Numbered from the stretch's first letter, positions 45,017-53,522 are shown. The stretch: DNA of 64,000 bases from Lacinutrix himadriensis (GCF_001418105.1 NZ_LIQI01000012.1:124001-188000), one strand, 5' to 3'. Program-made: numbers and translations. Notes: generated from the letters alone by a model not told the origin.

Positions 45017-45748
45017 ATGCGTTTAGATAAAACATCGAATCCTGCTTTTTCAAATTATTTTTGGGATGATAAAAAGTCTTCTTCTGCAAAAATGACGGTT
45101 TCGGGTATTATTATAAAATCGCTTTTGTGTATTGCTATTATTGCTGCAATAACGGTTTATGTATGGAGCCTTTACAGTTCTGGGTTTGATATTGAATGGT
45201 TTCTTTATGGCGGAATCATTTCGTCTATTATAATCAGCGTTATTATATCCTACAAACACAATTGGGCATCCTTTTTAGTCCCTTTATATGCTATTGCTAA
45301 AGGATGTTTTTTAGGAGGAATAAGTAGTTTCGCACATGCTAAATTCCCCAACATGCCTTACCAAGCTATTGGTGTTACTATCATTACTTTTTTTACCATA
45401 CTTTTTCTGTATCAAACTAGAATTATTGTGGTTACTCAAAAACTAAAGAGCATCATTATTACTGCTGCTTCCAGCATCTTTTTAGTGTATATTATTTCGT
45501 GGATTTTAGGCTTCTTCGGAATTAAATCCTTCATTTGGGGAACCTCTTTAGTAGCGATTGCATTTAACGTGATTGCAGCAGTAGTAGCGTCTTTAACCTT
45601 ACTTTTAGATTTTCAATATATAGAAAGACAAAAAGGGAAAGCGCCTAAAAGCAAAGAATGGTTGGCTACTTGGGGACTTTTGGTTTCTTTGGTTTGGTTG
45701 TATGTAGAGATTTTAAGACTGATGAAGAAATTGGCAATTCGCTATTAA
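45017..45748 (+). CDS. Bax inhibitor-1/YccA-family membrane protein
   Basis: 243 residues with seven membrane segments: ~31-50, 62-80, 87-105, 112-135, 142-160, 167-190 and 205-225. The family signature is NPAFSNYFWDD near the N-terminus and the central GISSFAHAKFPNMPYQAIGVT with GCFLGG before it. Related BI-1 proteins are pH-sensitive calcium leak channels. The C-terminus carries WGLLVSLVWLYVEILRLM. Stands alone on the plus strand, ending 4 bp into the opposing lipoprotein gene. Confidence 0.87.
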   Translation: MRLDKTSNPAFSNYFWDDKKSSSAKMTVSGIIIKSLLCIAIIAAITVYVWSLYSSGFDIEWFLYGGIISSIIISVIISYKHNWASFLVPLYAIAKGCFLGGISSFAHAKFPNMPYQAIGVTIITFFTILFLYQTRIIVVTQKLKSIIITAASSIFLVYIISWILGFFGIKSFIWGTSLVAIAFNVIAAVVASLTLLLDFQYIERQKGKAPKSKEWLATWGLLVSLVWLYVEILRLMKKLAIRY

Positions 45749-46221
45749 TCTACTTGAATACTAATAGGCAATGTAAACTGCGTTTTTACTTGTTGTCCTC
45801 TTTTAATTGCTGGATATATTTCTGGAAGAAAATCTAAGCTTTGGTGTAATAAAATTTCCATATTCGGAATTTCTACAATAGTTAAAGAATCTATTTTAGC
45901 ATCCATAAGATGTAACTCTCCTGTTTCCGATATTTGAAAATGCACTAAAATAGTATCGTGAATATCTTGAGTGACTACTATTTTTTCTGCTGCTAAGCTT
46001 TTATAAATAGCTTCGGTTAAGGTATTTTGAAAACACTTTTTCTTATCCTCTTTTTCTACGGAAGTATTACAAGTTTCAAAACTAGGATACACATCGACTT
46101 CATTCCAATTAAATGTTTGCAATTCTTCTTGAAGAATCGCTTCGGAAGATGTTTTCTTCACATTAAAATAGTTACACGATGTGAAACTTATAAGAATAAA
46201 AAAAATAACTATTCTTTGCAT
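45745..46221 (-). CDS. lipoprotein with TonB C-terminal-like domain
   Basis: 158 residues from the Met at 46221; the frame is open to 46368, but only this start gives a lipoprotein signal (IVIFFILISFTSCNYF, lipid Cys15). The mature part reads VYPSFETCNTSVEKEDKKKC, then FQISETGELHLMDAKI and TQFTLPISIQV, parallel to the C-terminal domain of the M56 protein encoded next upstream (FPGCEGEIDNKERRKC ... IQFQIKE). It therefore looks like a detached copy of that domain. A terminator (46330-46359) separates them, so it has its own transcript or is reached by read-through. Confidence 0.72.
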   Translation of the reverse strand: MQRIVIFFILISFTSCNYFNVKKTSSEAILQEELQTFNWNEVDVYPSFETCNTSVEKEDKKKCFQNTLTEAIYKSLAAEKIVVTQDIHDTILVHFQISETGELHLMDAKIDSLTIVEIPNMEILLHQSLDFLPEIYPAIKRGQQVKTQFTLPISIQVD

Positions 46222-46329
46222 ATCATTTTTACGAAACCGAAATGTACAATTTTTATATGAAATGGTATTGTTTCTATGAAGCAAAGAGGATATAACTAAC
46301 TTATCTTCAAGTTTAATTCTATAAATAGC

Positions 46330-46359
46330 AAAAAACCGAAAGCTAACTTTCGGTTTTTT
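46330..46359 (-). terminator. intrinsic terminator of the BlaI-M56 module 2
   Basis: 13-bp perfect stem (AAAAAACCGAAAG against its complement) with loop CTAA and flanking A/T tracts, 22 bp after the M56 stop on the minus strand. Confidence 0.85.
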
Positions 46360-46380
46360 ATACGCCATAATCTTAATAGG

Positions 46381-47820
46381 CTACTCTTTTATTTGAAACT
46401 GAATTGGAAATCCGTAAGGTACGGTTACCGCTTTTCCAAGATGCATTCCCGGTTTCATTTTAGGCAATAAGCTTACAATTCGTATCGCTTCTTGCTCTAA
46501 TTTTGCATGTGGCGCTCTTGCTTTCACATCTATTACATCGCCGTTTTTACCTACTTTAAACTGAACGCTAATTCTATGTTTACCAGCTTCTAAACCTAAA
46601 TCATTTGCTAAATTCACATTGAAATTTTGATTTACAAATTTGCTTATTTCCAAAGCCATACATTTCCTTCTTTCTTTGTTATCTATCTCTCCTTCACATC
46701 CTGGAAAAACAGGAACATTTTCAATTTCAGAAAAAGACACTTCATCACTACTATTAAAACTAGATGCAGTAATGCTTCCCGAGCTTGTTTTACCATTGTC
46801 TTCTACATTCGCTTTAAGTTCGTCAATAATGTATTCTGCCAACTCTATACGTTCTTCTTTACTTAGTGTGCTATTTTCTGTTTGTAATTGGTTTCTAAAT
46901 TTTTCGACAACTTGGTCAAAGTCTTGGTCTCCCTGAACAGCGCTTTCTTCTTGTGAACAGGAAGTATATACTAACATACCTGCAATTATTGGTAATAAAA
47001 ACACATACTTAACTAGGTTCGATTTTTTTGATTTTGATTTGTTTAACATAACGATTCGTTTTTTGATTAATGATTGTTTAAAAAATGGATTGATGAATGA
47101 AATTTGTTTTACTTGAAACACTTGCCCTAACAAGTTTTCATAATATGCTTTCTTACTTTGCTGTTTTATAGATTTTTCGTCGGCAATAAATTCATGCAAA
47201 CTTGCTACCCTATTTTGATACATATATACTAAAGGATTAAACCAAAATAGGATACGCAATACTTCAAAAAACAATAAATCTAAAGTGTGTTTTTGTTGTA
47301 CATGCACCATCTCATGAATTAAAATGGTTTCTCTTTCTTTTTGCGGAATACTATCACCTATAAATACATAACGGAAAAAGGAAAAAGCATCTTCTTTATT
47401 TAATAAGCTAATTAGTGTAATGTTTCCTTTCTTGCACTTTGGATTTGTATGAATTAAATACAGAATTTTAAAAATCTTATACACAAAAAACAGACTTGCA
47501 ATGGTAATTCCTAAATACATCAAATGACTCCAAGTCCATATATTTTCTATATTCGACAACACTACCACTGGGATTTCTTGTTGTAACGGCGTATTATTTT
47601 GATTCCCTAAAACCACTTCAGGCAGCCAAATCATATAGTTTTTTGGAACCACCGTTTTTAGACTTTCAATTTTAATAAAAGGTATCATTAAGGATAAAAA
47701 AGCGGTACCAAGAAGGTAGCATCTGTTCCAATTAAAAAAGGTTTCCCTTTTTAAAAACACATCATATAAAAGTAAAAAGAAACATTGAAACGCTATGGTT
47801 TGTATAATATAGTGTAGCAT
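46381..47820 (-). CDS. M56-family (BlaR1-like) membrane metallopeptidase with TonB-like C-terminus
   Basis: 479 residues. Membrane segments ~5-22, 35-50, 97-118 and 272-290 frame the zinc site ILIHEMVHVQQKH (His169, Glu170, His173) and Glu in SLHEFIADEK. After the last membrane segment, a lipobox-like VYTSC is followed by an acidic linker and a TonB C-terminal-like domain (~380-479: FPGCEGEIDNKERRKC, SVQFKVGKNGDVIDVKA, IQFQIKE). It would sense an envelope signal and release repression by BlaI encoded 2 bp upstream. It is shorter than the M56 protein of module 1 and differs in its sensor part. Confidence 0.88.
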   Translation of the reverse strand: MLHYIIQTIAFQCFFLLLYDVFLKRETFFNWNRCYLLGTAFLSLMIPFIKIESLKTVVPKNYMIWLPEVVLGNQNNTPLQQEIPVVVLSNIENIWTWSHLMYLGITIASLFFVYKIFKILYLIHTNPKCKKGNITLISLLNKEDAFSFFRYVFIGDSIPQKERETILIHEMVHVQQKHTLDLLFFEVLRILFWFNPLVYMYQNRVASLHEFIADEKSIKQQSKKAYYENLLGQVFQVKQISFINPFFKQSLIKKRIVMLNKSKSKKSNLVKYVFLLPIIAGMLVYTSCSQEESAVQGDQDFDQVVEKFRNQLQTENSTLSKEERIELAEYIIDELKANVEDNGKTSSGSITASSFNSSDEVSFSEIENVPVFPGCEGEIDNKERRKCMALEISKFVNQNFNVNLANDLGLEAGKHRISVQFKVGKNGDVIDVKARAPHAKLEQEAIRIVSLLPKMKPGMHLGKAVTVPYGFPIQFQIKE

Positions 47821-47822
47821 AA

Positions 47823-48182
47823 TTACTCTTTTTTATTGATTTCTTTTAAAACCGATTCTAGTTCATTTAAACTAATATCATTTTTTTTCATAAAAAACGA
47901 AACCATACTTTTAAAGGATCCTTGAAAATAATTATCGACTAGCTTATTAATAGATTGGTTACTATATTCCTGTTGTTGTACTAAGGGAAAATAAACATGT
48001 CCTTTGCCAATTTTCTCATAATCTACAAAGCCTTTGCTTTCTAAAATTCGCACAATAGTAGAAACCGTATTGTACGCTGGTTTAGGTTCTGGAAATACTT
48101 CAATAATAGCTTTTACATTGGCTTTTTCTAGTTGCCAAAGTACTTGCATAATATCCTCTTCTGCTTTGGTAAGTTGCTTCAT
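47823..48182 (-). CDS. BlaI/MecI/CopY-family repressor (module 2)
   Basis: 119 residues. Winged helix: LTKAEEDIMQVLWQLEKANV, YNTVSTIVRILESKGFVDYE and GKGHVYFPLV; C-terminal dimer helices to NELESVLKEINKKE. Represses its own operon until its M56 partner is activated. Three palindromes built on AACTAA...TTAGTT lie upstream around a -7 element (48213-48220). They differ in sequence from those of module 1, so the two repressors probably do not cross-regulate. Confidence 0.92.
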   Translation of the reverse strand: MKQLTKAEEDIMQVLWQLEKANVKAIIEVFPEPKPAYNTVSTIVRILESKGFVDYEKIGKGHVYFPLVQQQEYSNQSINKLVDNYFQGSFKSMVSFFMKKNDISLNELESVLKEINKKE

Positions 48183-48188
48183 TTTTAG

Positions 48189-48254
48189 AACTAAAGTTTT
48201 AGTTTAACGAGACAAATATAACTAAATAATTAGTTTGAACTAATTATTTAGTTA
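48189..48254. promoter_or_regulatory. triple BlaI-type operator and promoter of module 2
   Basis: Site 1, 48189-48204: AACTAAA-GT-TTTAGTT, perfect 7+7. Sites 2 and 3, 48220-48235 and 48238-48253, are AACTAA/TTAGTT dyads that together make a perfect 17+17 inverted repeat (48219-48254, centre TG). The minus-strand -7 element TATATTTG (48213-48220) lies between sites 1 and 2, so the promoter is boxed in on both sides. Confidence 0.8.
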
Positions 48255-48303
48255 TAAAAATTGTAACATTCTTTAAATACCTTCGTCTTATAATAAAAAA
48301 TGT

Positions 48304-48813
48304 ATGGATATATTTTTAACCCTTTTGGGTTTTCTTTTTATAGTTATTGGACTTATAGGTAGTTTTCTTCCTGTGCTTCCTGGTCCGCCAATGAGCTGGA
48401 TAGGATTATTGTTTTTATATCTTACCAAAGCGGTACCTAATGACATGTGGTTTTTGATAATTACCTTAGTAGTAGCACTTATTGTTTTTGCTTTAGATTA
48501 TATAATACCTGCACTTGGTACTAAAAAATTTGGTGGTAGCAAAACAGGAATGATTGGAACTACAGTGGGTTTATTGATTTCTATATTTTTTCCAATATTT
48601 GGTTTTTTTGGTATTATTATATGGCCTTTTGTTGGCGCATTAGTAGGCGAGTTAATTAATAAAGCAGATTCTAAAACTGCAATAAAAGCTGCATTTGGTT
48701 CCTTTTTAGGGTTTTTAACGGGTACTTTTTTAAAGTTTATTGTTGCGGTAGTTTACTTTGGCTTTTTTATTATGACTTTTTGGGAGTACAAAGCTGCTAT
48801 TTTTTCTTTTTAA
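48304..48813 (+). CDS. DUF456 domain-containing membrane protein
   Basis: 169 residues with four to five hydrophobic segments. DUF456 features: FIVIGLIGSFLPVLPGPPMSW at the N-terminus, a central GTKKFGGSKTGMIGTTVGLL and PFVGALVGELIN. The Gly-rich helices and length fit the family; its role is unknown. Divergent from the BlaI operon, with the shared 121-bp gap holding the BlaI operators, which might also affect this gene. A near-match promoter TACCTTCG lies at 48278-48285. Confidence 0.87.
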   Translation: MDIFLTLLGFLFIVIGLIGSFLPVLPGPPMSWIGLLFLYLTKAVPNDMWFLIITLVVALIVFALDYIIPALGTKKFGGSKTGMIGTTVGLLISIFFPIFGFFGIIIWPFVGALVGELINKADSKTAIKAAFGSFLGFLTGTFLKFIVAVVYFGFFIMTFWEYKAAIFSF

Positions 48814-48825
48814 AAAGTAATGCTA

Positions 48826-48938
48826 TAGAAAAAGCCTTAAAATTTCAAATTCAAAGAAAGTGAAATCATAAGGCTTAATTCATTGCTATAATCAACATAA
48901 TTTTATGTGAGGGGGACTAATTAACTATGTGTTGTTGA
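48826..48938 (-). ncRNA. candidate small RNA of about 110 nt
   Basis: Predicted from signals only. A minus-strand -7 element (48944-48951) would start a transcript near 48938, and an intrinsic terminator (stem 48831-48876, T-run after) would end it near 48826. No ORF longer than ten codons lies inside. The first 40 nt include an unpaired C-rich stretch, TTAGTCCCCCTCAC, which could pair with G-rich ribosome-binding sequences. Two dyads upstream (48973-49011) sit where an activator would bind. It lies 3' of the response-regulator gene on the same strand, so the alternative is that the hairpin is just that gene's terminator. Confidence 0.4.
48831..48876 (-). terminator. intrinsic terminator of the candidate small RNA (or of the response-regulator gene)
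   Basis: Stem AAGCCTTA/TAAGGCTT extended by ATTTCA/TGAAAT, 13-nt loop, then TTTTT on the minus strand. The plus strand has no T-run, so it acts leftward. Confidence 0.7.
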
Positions 48939-48943
48939 TGACA

Positions 48944-48951
48944 CAAAGGTA
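48944..48951 (-). promoter_or_regulatory. -7 promoter element of the candidate small RNA
   Basis: Minus strand TACCTTTG, an exact TAnnTTTG match. The -33 TTG is missing, as expected of an activator-dependent promoter. Confidence 0.5.
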
Positions 48952-48972
48952 TACATAATCTACGGAACTCAC

Positions 48973-49011
48973 TTACGGGAAAACCGTAACAGCGTTACGG
49001 CAAAACCGTAC
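48973..49011. promoter_or_regulatory. two phased TTACGG-N5-CCGTA dyads
   Basis: Unit 1, 48973-48989: TTACGG-GAAAA-CCGTAA. Unit 2, 48995-49010: TTACGG-CAAAA-CCGTA. They repeat every 22 bp (two helix turns). Relative to a start near 48938 the centres fall at about -43 and -65. Candidate binding sites, possibly for the adjoining LuxR-type response regulator. Confidence 0.55.
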
Positions 49012-49099
49012 TATTCAATATTTTAGCGTGTTTTAAGATGTAAAAAAAAGAAAAGAAAATGAAAAATTAACATTTGAAAAAAGATAAATCTTACAAACT

Positions 49100-49774
49100 T
49101 TAAAGAAATCCTTTTTTTCTTGCTTCATTTAGTAATGTTTCATCTTGACTATCTGCTATACAAAAAAGCTCTTTTAAATTCTTTTTCCTCTTTTCTATGG
49201 AGCTTGTAGATACTCCTAAATGTTTCGTTAAACTCTTTGTTCTAATTCCTTGAGATAATAAGTAAAGTATTTTTCTATCAATATCATCAATTTCAATTTC
49301 AGAATCTAAAGCCGTTTTAAGGTATTTTGTAACCGTTGTACTATAAAACGGAGGATTATTTATAACCGCTTGAAAGGCACTAGCTAATTCTCTAGAGGTT
49401 AAATCACTTTTTATAACAAAGCCTTCTGGCTTAATTTCTTTGATGATATTATGTATTCTATATGGTTCATTAAACATGGTTAGAATAATAATTTTAGCTT
49501 CAGGCAAAATAGTTCTAGCATATTTGGAAAGATCTTCTCCAGAAGTAATTTTCCCGTCTGATGAAGGTGGTAAACTAATATCCATAAATAAAATATCATA
49601 CGGATTTTCGCTCTCTATTGATTTTTGCATGAATGCCATAGATTGATCACATGTATTCGCAATATCTATTTGTAATTCTTGTGTTTCTTTTTTAGTTGCT
49701 AAAAGCGTATTTTGATAACCTTCTATAATCATAGGATGGTCATCTGTCATTAATATTTTAATAATTTCTTGCAT
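49100..49774 (-). CDS. LuxR/NarL-type response regulator
   Basis: 224 residues. Receiver domain with acidic pocket Asp11/Asp12 (ILMTDDHPMI), phospho-acceptor Asp65 in DILFMDISLPP and IIILTMFNEPYR. The C-terminal GerE-like HTH reads IDRKILYLLSQGIRTKSLTK and STSSIEKRKKNLKELF. It would be phosphorylated by the TPR histidine kinase encoded 18 bp upstream. Targets are unknown; the dyads at 48973-49011, downstream of its own gene, are candidates. Confidence 0.9.
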   Translation of the reverse strand: MQEIIKILMTDDHPMIIEGYQNTLLATKKETQELQIDIANTCDQSMAFMQKSIESENPYDILFMDISLPPSSDGKITSGEDLSKYARTILPEAKIIILTMFNEPYRIHNIIKEIKPEGFVIKSDLTSRELASAFQAVINNPPFYSTTVTKYLKTALDSEIEIDDIDRKILYLLSQGIRTKSLTKHLGVSTSSIEKRKKNLKELFCIADSQDETLLNEARKKGFL

Positions 49775-49792
49775 TCGGTTAGGTCTTTTTTG

Positions 49793-51802
49793 CTAGATTG
49801 GAATAGTAATGGCAATGGTTGTGCCTTTGTTTATTTGTGATTTAATTTTTAATACTCCTTTAATTTCTTTTACTCTGGAGGTTATGTTTTTAATACCAAT
49901 TCCCTTTTTGGATTTGTTTACTTCAAAACCAGAACCATCGTCTGTAATTGCGATACAAATTACATTATTTTTTATACTAAAGCTAATTTCCACCATGGAA
50001 GCATTAGCGTGTTTATAGATGTTTTGAAGCGATTCTTGTAATATTCTATAGATGTGTATTTTAGTTTTGTTGTTTACATTATCCCAGTGTATAGAATCAC
50101 TGCGGATAAATTTATAGTCCAACCCATACGCTTTTGTTTGCGTTTCTAATAGCGCTTTAATAATATCTGCAAAACCGGATCCGGAAACAAAATCGGTATT
50201 TAATTCATGAGATACTTTTCGTATTTCTTGTTCGATTGCTTGTAACTCATCGATGTAATTTTCTCTAGACCTAATAGCTTCTGGTGTATTACTCATATTT
50301 AAGCTATCTAAACTAAGTCTAGTCCCAAAAAGTCGTCCTAAAATACCATCGTGCAGTTCTTCAGAAATCCTTCTTTTTTCGGTACTTCTTGCTTCATCAA
50401 TTTTATCTTGTTGCGACAGCATGAGATTATAAATTTCTTCATTGGTTTCTTGTTGTTCCTGTACAAACCTTAACTCTTTGTTTTTAGAACGCTGTGTAAA
50501 AATAATATACAACAAAGCAAGCGTAACTAATAAACCAATAGAGATCCATAGGAAGAAAAATCTTTCCTTAGACACTTGTTCTTTTTCCGCTTTTATTTGA
50601 TCGGTTTCATAATCGATTCTAGCAAATTTATTTCGAATAGAACGCTCTGCTTTTTGCAAGCTATCGCTTAATGTTATATAAGCATTCAGACTTGTTTTCG
50701 CTTTTTCACCTGTTTCGAGTTTCGATTTTAGTAGAAGCGCTTCTAAAATCGTTTCATTTGCGACTAACTCTTTACTAATTTGATATGCATTATCTGCATA
50801 ATATCTAGCACTATCTATATTTTTTGTTTCTAGATAGAATTCGGATACATCCATACTAATAGACAAAAGACCAAAATCATCATCTTCTTTTTTACTAATG
50901 GCGTATGCTTCATTAAATAACTTCTTAACCTCACTATTACTGGCGGTTTTATTAATGAATTTTGCATTAGCCAATCCAGATAAAATAATAGAATAAGAGG
51001 TTGGATCATACGCATAAACAGACTCATCTGTATATAGTTTTTGATACAGTCTTTCTGCGGTTATATAATCTTTTTTTCGTCTGTATAAAGCAGCTATATT
51101 GATATTAGAAAACAATCTTTTCTCATAAGAATCCTCCATCCTATCACAAATAGCAAGTGTCTTATTATAATATTCTAAGGCTTTGTCGTATTGTTCTAAT
51201 TCGGCAGAAACTATGGCTATTAAATTATTTGCATACCATAAAGTTTCCAAGTTATAATCATACTCTGGCAACTGTTCTATTAAAGCAATAGATTTAATAG
51301 CATTGTTTTCACAACCTATATAATCTCTTTCAGTTTCTTGTATATCTGCCATGTTGGCTAATACTTCTCCTTGATTTCTTATATCCTGCAAGGATTCAAA
51401 TAGCTTAACCGCTTTAAAATAATAGTAATAAGCACTATCATGTTTTTCATTGATATGATGATACAAACCAAGAATATTGTTTGCATTTGCAAGCGCTGAA
51501 GAATCTTGTATTCTTGTTGCTAATTTTCGATTTTCATGATTAATTTTAAATAACGAATCATAATCTCCATGAATTAGAAAGAGATAAGAGAGTACTCTTT
51601 TACTTGTTAATACTGTAGAATCTTGCTTTGTAACTAAGGAATTATCAATAGCTTTTCTAGCATATTCAAAACGCATAGCTATTTCAAACTCATTATTATT
51701 AGCAAGATTTCGAAGTATAACAATGCTATCTAATTTTTTATTTTGAGAAAATAAATTAGATGCAAATAGAACCGTAATGACAAAAAGAAAAAACTTATTC
51801 AA
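49793..51802 (-). CDS. sensor histidine kinase with TPR repeats
   Basis: 669 residues. Signal peptide (ends NLFSQ), about six tetratricopeptide units in the periplasm (~75-350; for example ANNILGLYHHINEKHDSAYY and YDKALEYYNKTLAICDRM), coiled coil, a single membrane segment (415-435), then HisKA_3 with KRRISEELHDGILGRLFG (phospho-accepting His484) and the HATPase domain (NIYKHANASMVEISF, DDGSGFEVNKSKKGIGIKNI). The TPR part probably binds a peptide or protein ligand. Cotranscribed with the response regulator (18 bp). Confidence 0.92.
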   Translation of the reverse strand: MNKFFLFVITVLFASNLFSQNKKLDSIVILRNLANNNEFEIAMRFEYARKAIDNSLVTKQDSTVLTSKRVLSYLFLIHGDYDSLFKINHENRKLATRIQDSSALANANNILGLYHHINEKHDSAYYYYFKAVKLFESLQDIRNQGEVLANMADIQETERDYIGCENNAIKSIALIEQLPEYDYNLETLWYANNLIAIVSAELEQYDKALEYYNKTLAICDRMEDSYEKRLFSNINIAALYRRKKDYITAERLYQKLYTDESVYAYDPTSYSIILSGLANAKFINKTASNSEVKKLFNEAYAISKKEDDDFGLLSISMDVSEFYLETKNIDSARYYADNAYQISKELVANETILEALLLKSKLETGEKAKTSLNAYITLSDSLQKAERSIRNKFARIDYETDQIKAEKEQVSKERFFFLWISIGLLVTLALLYIIFTQRSKNKELRFVQEQQETNEEIYNLMLSQQDKIDEARSTEKRRISEELHDGILGRLFGTRLSLDSLNMSNTPEAIRSRENYIDELQAIEQEIRKVSHELNTDFVSGSGFADIIKALLETQTKAYGLDYKFIRSDSIHWDNVNNKTKIHIYRILQESLQNIYKHANASMVEISFSIKNNVICIAITDDGSGFEVNKSKKGIGIKNITSRVKEIKGVLKIKSQINKGTTIAITIPI

Positions 51803-51876
51803 TGATTTATTTATGTATTAAATCAAATTTATACTTTTTTAATTTAACAACCTTCAAAATAAATAATTAGCTAAAT

Positions 51877-51914
51877 AAAAAAGGTACTTCTATATCTTTT
51901 GAAATACCTTTTTT
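51877..51914 (-). terminator. intrinsic terminator of the 55-residue peptide gene
   Basis: Stem AAAAAAGGTACTTC against GAAATACCTTTTTT (one mismatch) with an 11-nt loop and T-run on the minus strand, 19 bp after the stop. Confidence 0.65.
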
Positions 51915-51932
51915 CTATTTAAGTGGTATCTT

Positions 51933-52100
51933 TTAACTTTGTTGTGGAATTTTAATTCCTTTTTTTTCTTTTTTAAGAGTAACTTTTACAATGGTATCAC
52001 TGTTTTTGTCTTTTTCGTGAGATGGTTTGTCTTGTGGAGTTAAAGATGCGAAGATTGCACATACTACTACTGCTAATACTGTAATTTTTAGGGATTTCAT
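51933..52100 (-). CDS. small secreted peptide, 55 residues
   Basis: ATG at 52100, TAA at 51933. A signal-like N-terminus (SLKITVLAVVVCAIFASLTP) is followed by a highly charged Lys/Asp tail (DKPSHEKDKNSDTIVKV, ending KKGIKIPQQS). No Cys in the mature part, no family recognised. It has its own terminator at 51877-51914 and lies 130 bp upstream of the TPR kinase gene on the same strand. A role as a ligand for that kinase is conceivable but only inferred from position. Confidence 0.6.
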   Translation of the reverse strand: MKSLKITVLAVVVCAIFASLTPQDKPSHEKDKNSDTIVKVTLKKEKKGIKIPQQS

Positions 52101-52519
52101 TTTATTTAATTTTATAGTTAATAATCTTTTATATATACATTATATAAAGCACTTGCTTAAGCAAATATCTTTATACACGAGAATTAGAAAACTTACTGTA
52201 AAAGACAAAGTAGACACCTAGTCTATTTTGAATTTATTGAGGGAATAAATAAAATGGATTAAAAAACCTTAACAAGTAGAAATCAATTCTTTAGAAAACG
52301 TAATTAAGGAGGGCTAATATATAGTAATCCAAAATTAAGAAAATAAAAAACACGATGAAATACTTATTTCTTCGTTCAAAGGTATTGTTTTAATATTTAA
52401 AATGCAAAAAAAAGGGCAGAAAACAAAAAAGTATCTCATTTTCTATCCAACAACTTCATCATAAAAGGGAAAGCATTCATATACAACCAATTAAATAAAT
52501 GCTTGATGGATTTTAAATA
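52101..52519. other. 420-bp intergenic region
   Basis: AT-rich spacer between the minus-strand peptide gene and the plus-strand pseudogene. It presumably contains the peptide promoter; a TATATAAT-like stretch lies near 52133-52146, but no clean TAnnTTTG was seen. No ORF, repeat or RNA could be supported. Confidence 0.4.
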
Positions 52520-53366
52520 TTGCTATATTTACTTCTAATCGCACATTTTATTATACAACATGACTATTCAAGGTTTTTATTCAGTAAGCTCTTTCTAATA
52601 TTACTAGTTCCATTTTTATCTTATGGGCAATGGGAACAAATCGGACAAAACATTTATGGAGAAGTTCGACAAGATTTTTTGGGTTATAGCACAAGCATTA
52701 ATAGTAATTGGAGCTTTAGAAGGAGGCAATAATGCTGAAGGGCAGGCTTTTGTTTATCAGTATATTTCTGGTGTTTGGGAACAATTAGGCCAAAATATTT
52801 ACGGAGTCAATAATGCGTCAAAATAAGGAAGTTCAATCAGCATAAACAATGAAGGATCTATTATAGCAATTGGTTCAAAAAGTTATTCTGAAGTTAATAC
52901 TTATTCAAGGGGACAAGCAAGAGTTTTTAAATTTATTTCTGGTCAATGGCATCCAATAGGAAATCCTATTATTGGAGGTTTTGAAGGGAACCAGTTTGGT
53001 TTTAATGTAAGCATTAATAATGATGGTAGTAAGGTTGTTTGTAGTGCTGTAAATAATGGAAACGAATATCAAGATTTTATGACTGGACAAGTTCGTGTAT
53101 TTGAAAATGAATTATTAAATATCGAAGAATTAGACCTTGTATTAGAATTTAAAATGCATCCTATACTAACTAGTAAGACAATTTACTTTAAAACTAATTT
53201 AGAAATAACAAATGCAAATATTTATAATTTGGAAGGACGTAAAATCTATAGTTTAAAATCTAATAAAATAAAAAAATTAGATGTATCAAATTTAGCAAGT
53301 GGAGCTTATATAATACAATTATCTAATGAACATTACTCCATTAATAAAAGACTATTAATTAAATAA
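52520..53366 (+). pseudogene. decayed T9SS surface protein gene
   Basis: Pieces of one protein in two frames. A signal peptide remnant (KLFLILLVPFLSYGQ) has no ATG in frame. WEQIGQNIYGEVRQDFLGYS follows, then the frame shifts near 52700-52715. The second frame continues IGALEGGNNAEGQAFVYQ and VWEQLGQNIYG, meets an in-frame TAA at 52824-52826, and goes on through GSSISINNEGSIIAIGS, GQARVFKFISGQWHPIG and FGFNVSINNDGSKVVC to a T9SS domain (EITNANIYNLEGRKIYSL, LASGAYIIQLSN). Start loss, frameshift and nonsense codon together indicate a dead gene, unless sequencing errors are present. Confidence 0.82.
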
Positions 53367-53498
53367 AAAAGTACTTAAAATAAAAAAGCATCCCAATCTC
53401 ACAAGTGAAAAAGGAAAGCTTTCCATCGGTTTAACTACTTAAACCATTGATAGACTTTTACATCTATCAAACAACACAACTAAATCTTATTGCCAAAA

Positions 53499-53522
53499 AA
53501 AGCTTCTCCGAAGAGAAGCTTT
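53499..53522 (-). terminator. intrinsic terminator of tRNA-Asp
   Basis: Perfect 10-bp stem AAAGCTTCTC with loop CGAA, followed on the minus strand by a T-run, 11 bp after the tRNA 3' end. Confidence 0.8.

Noticed and set aside
46627-46936. Plus-strand ORFs opposite the module 2 M56 gene
   Set aside because: They are shadows of a well-supported coding region on the other strand.
48831-48876. Terminator for the DUF456 gene on the plus strand
   Set aside because: The hairpin has no T-run in that direction. The strong T-run is on the minus strand.
52027-52221. Plus-strand ORF of 64 codons
   Set aside because: It overlaps the minus-strand secreted peptide, has no family features, and has a less plausible composition.
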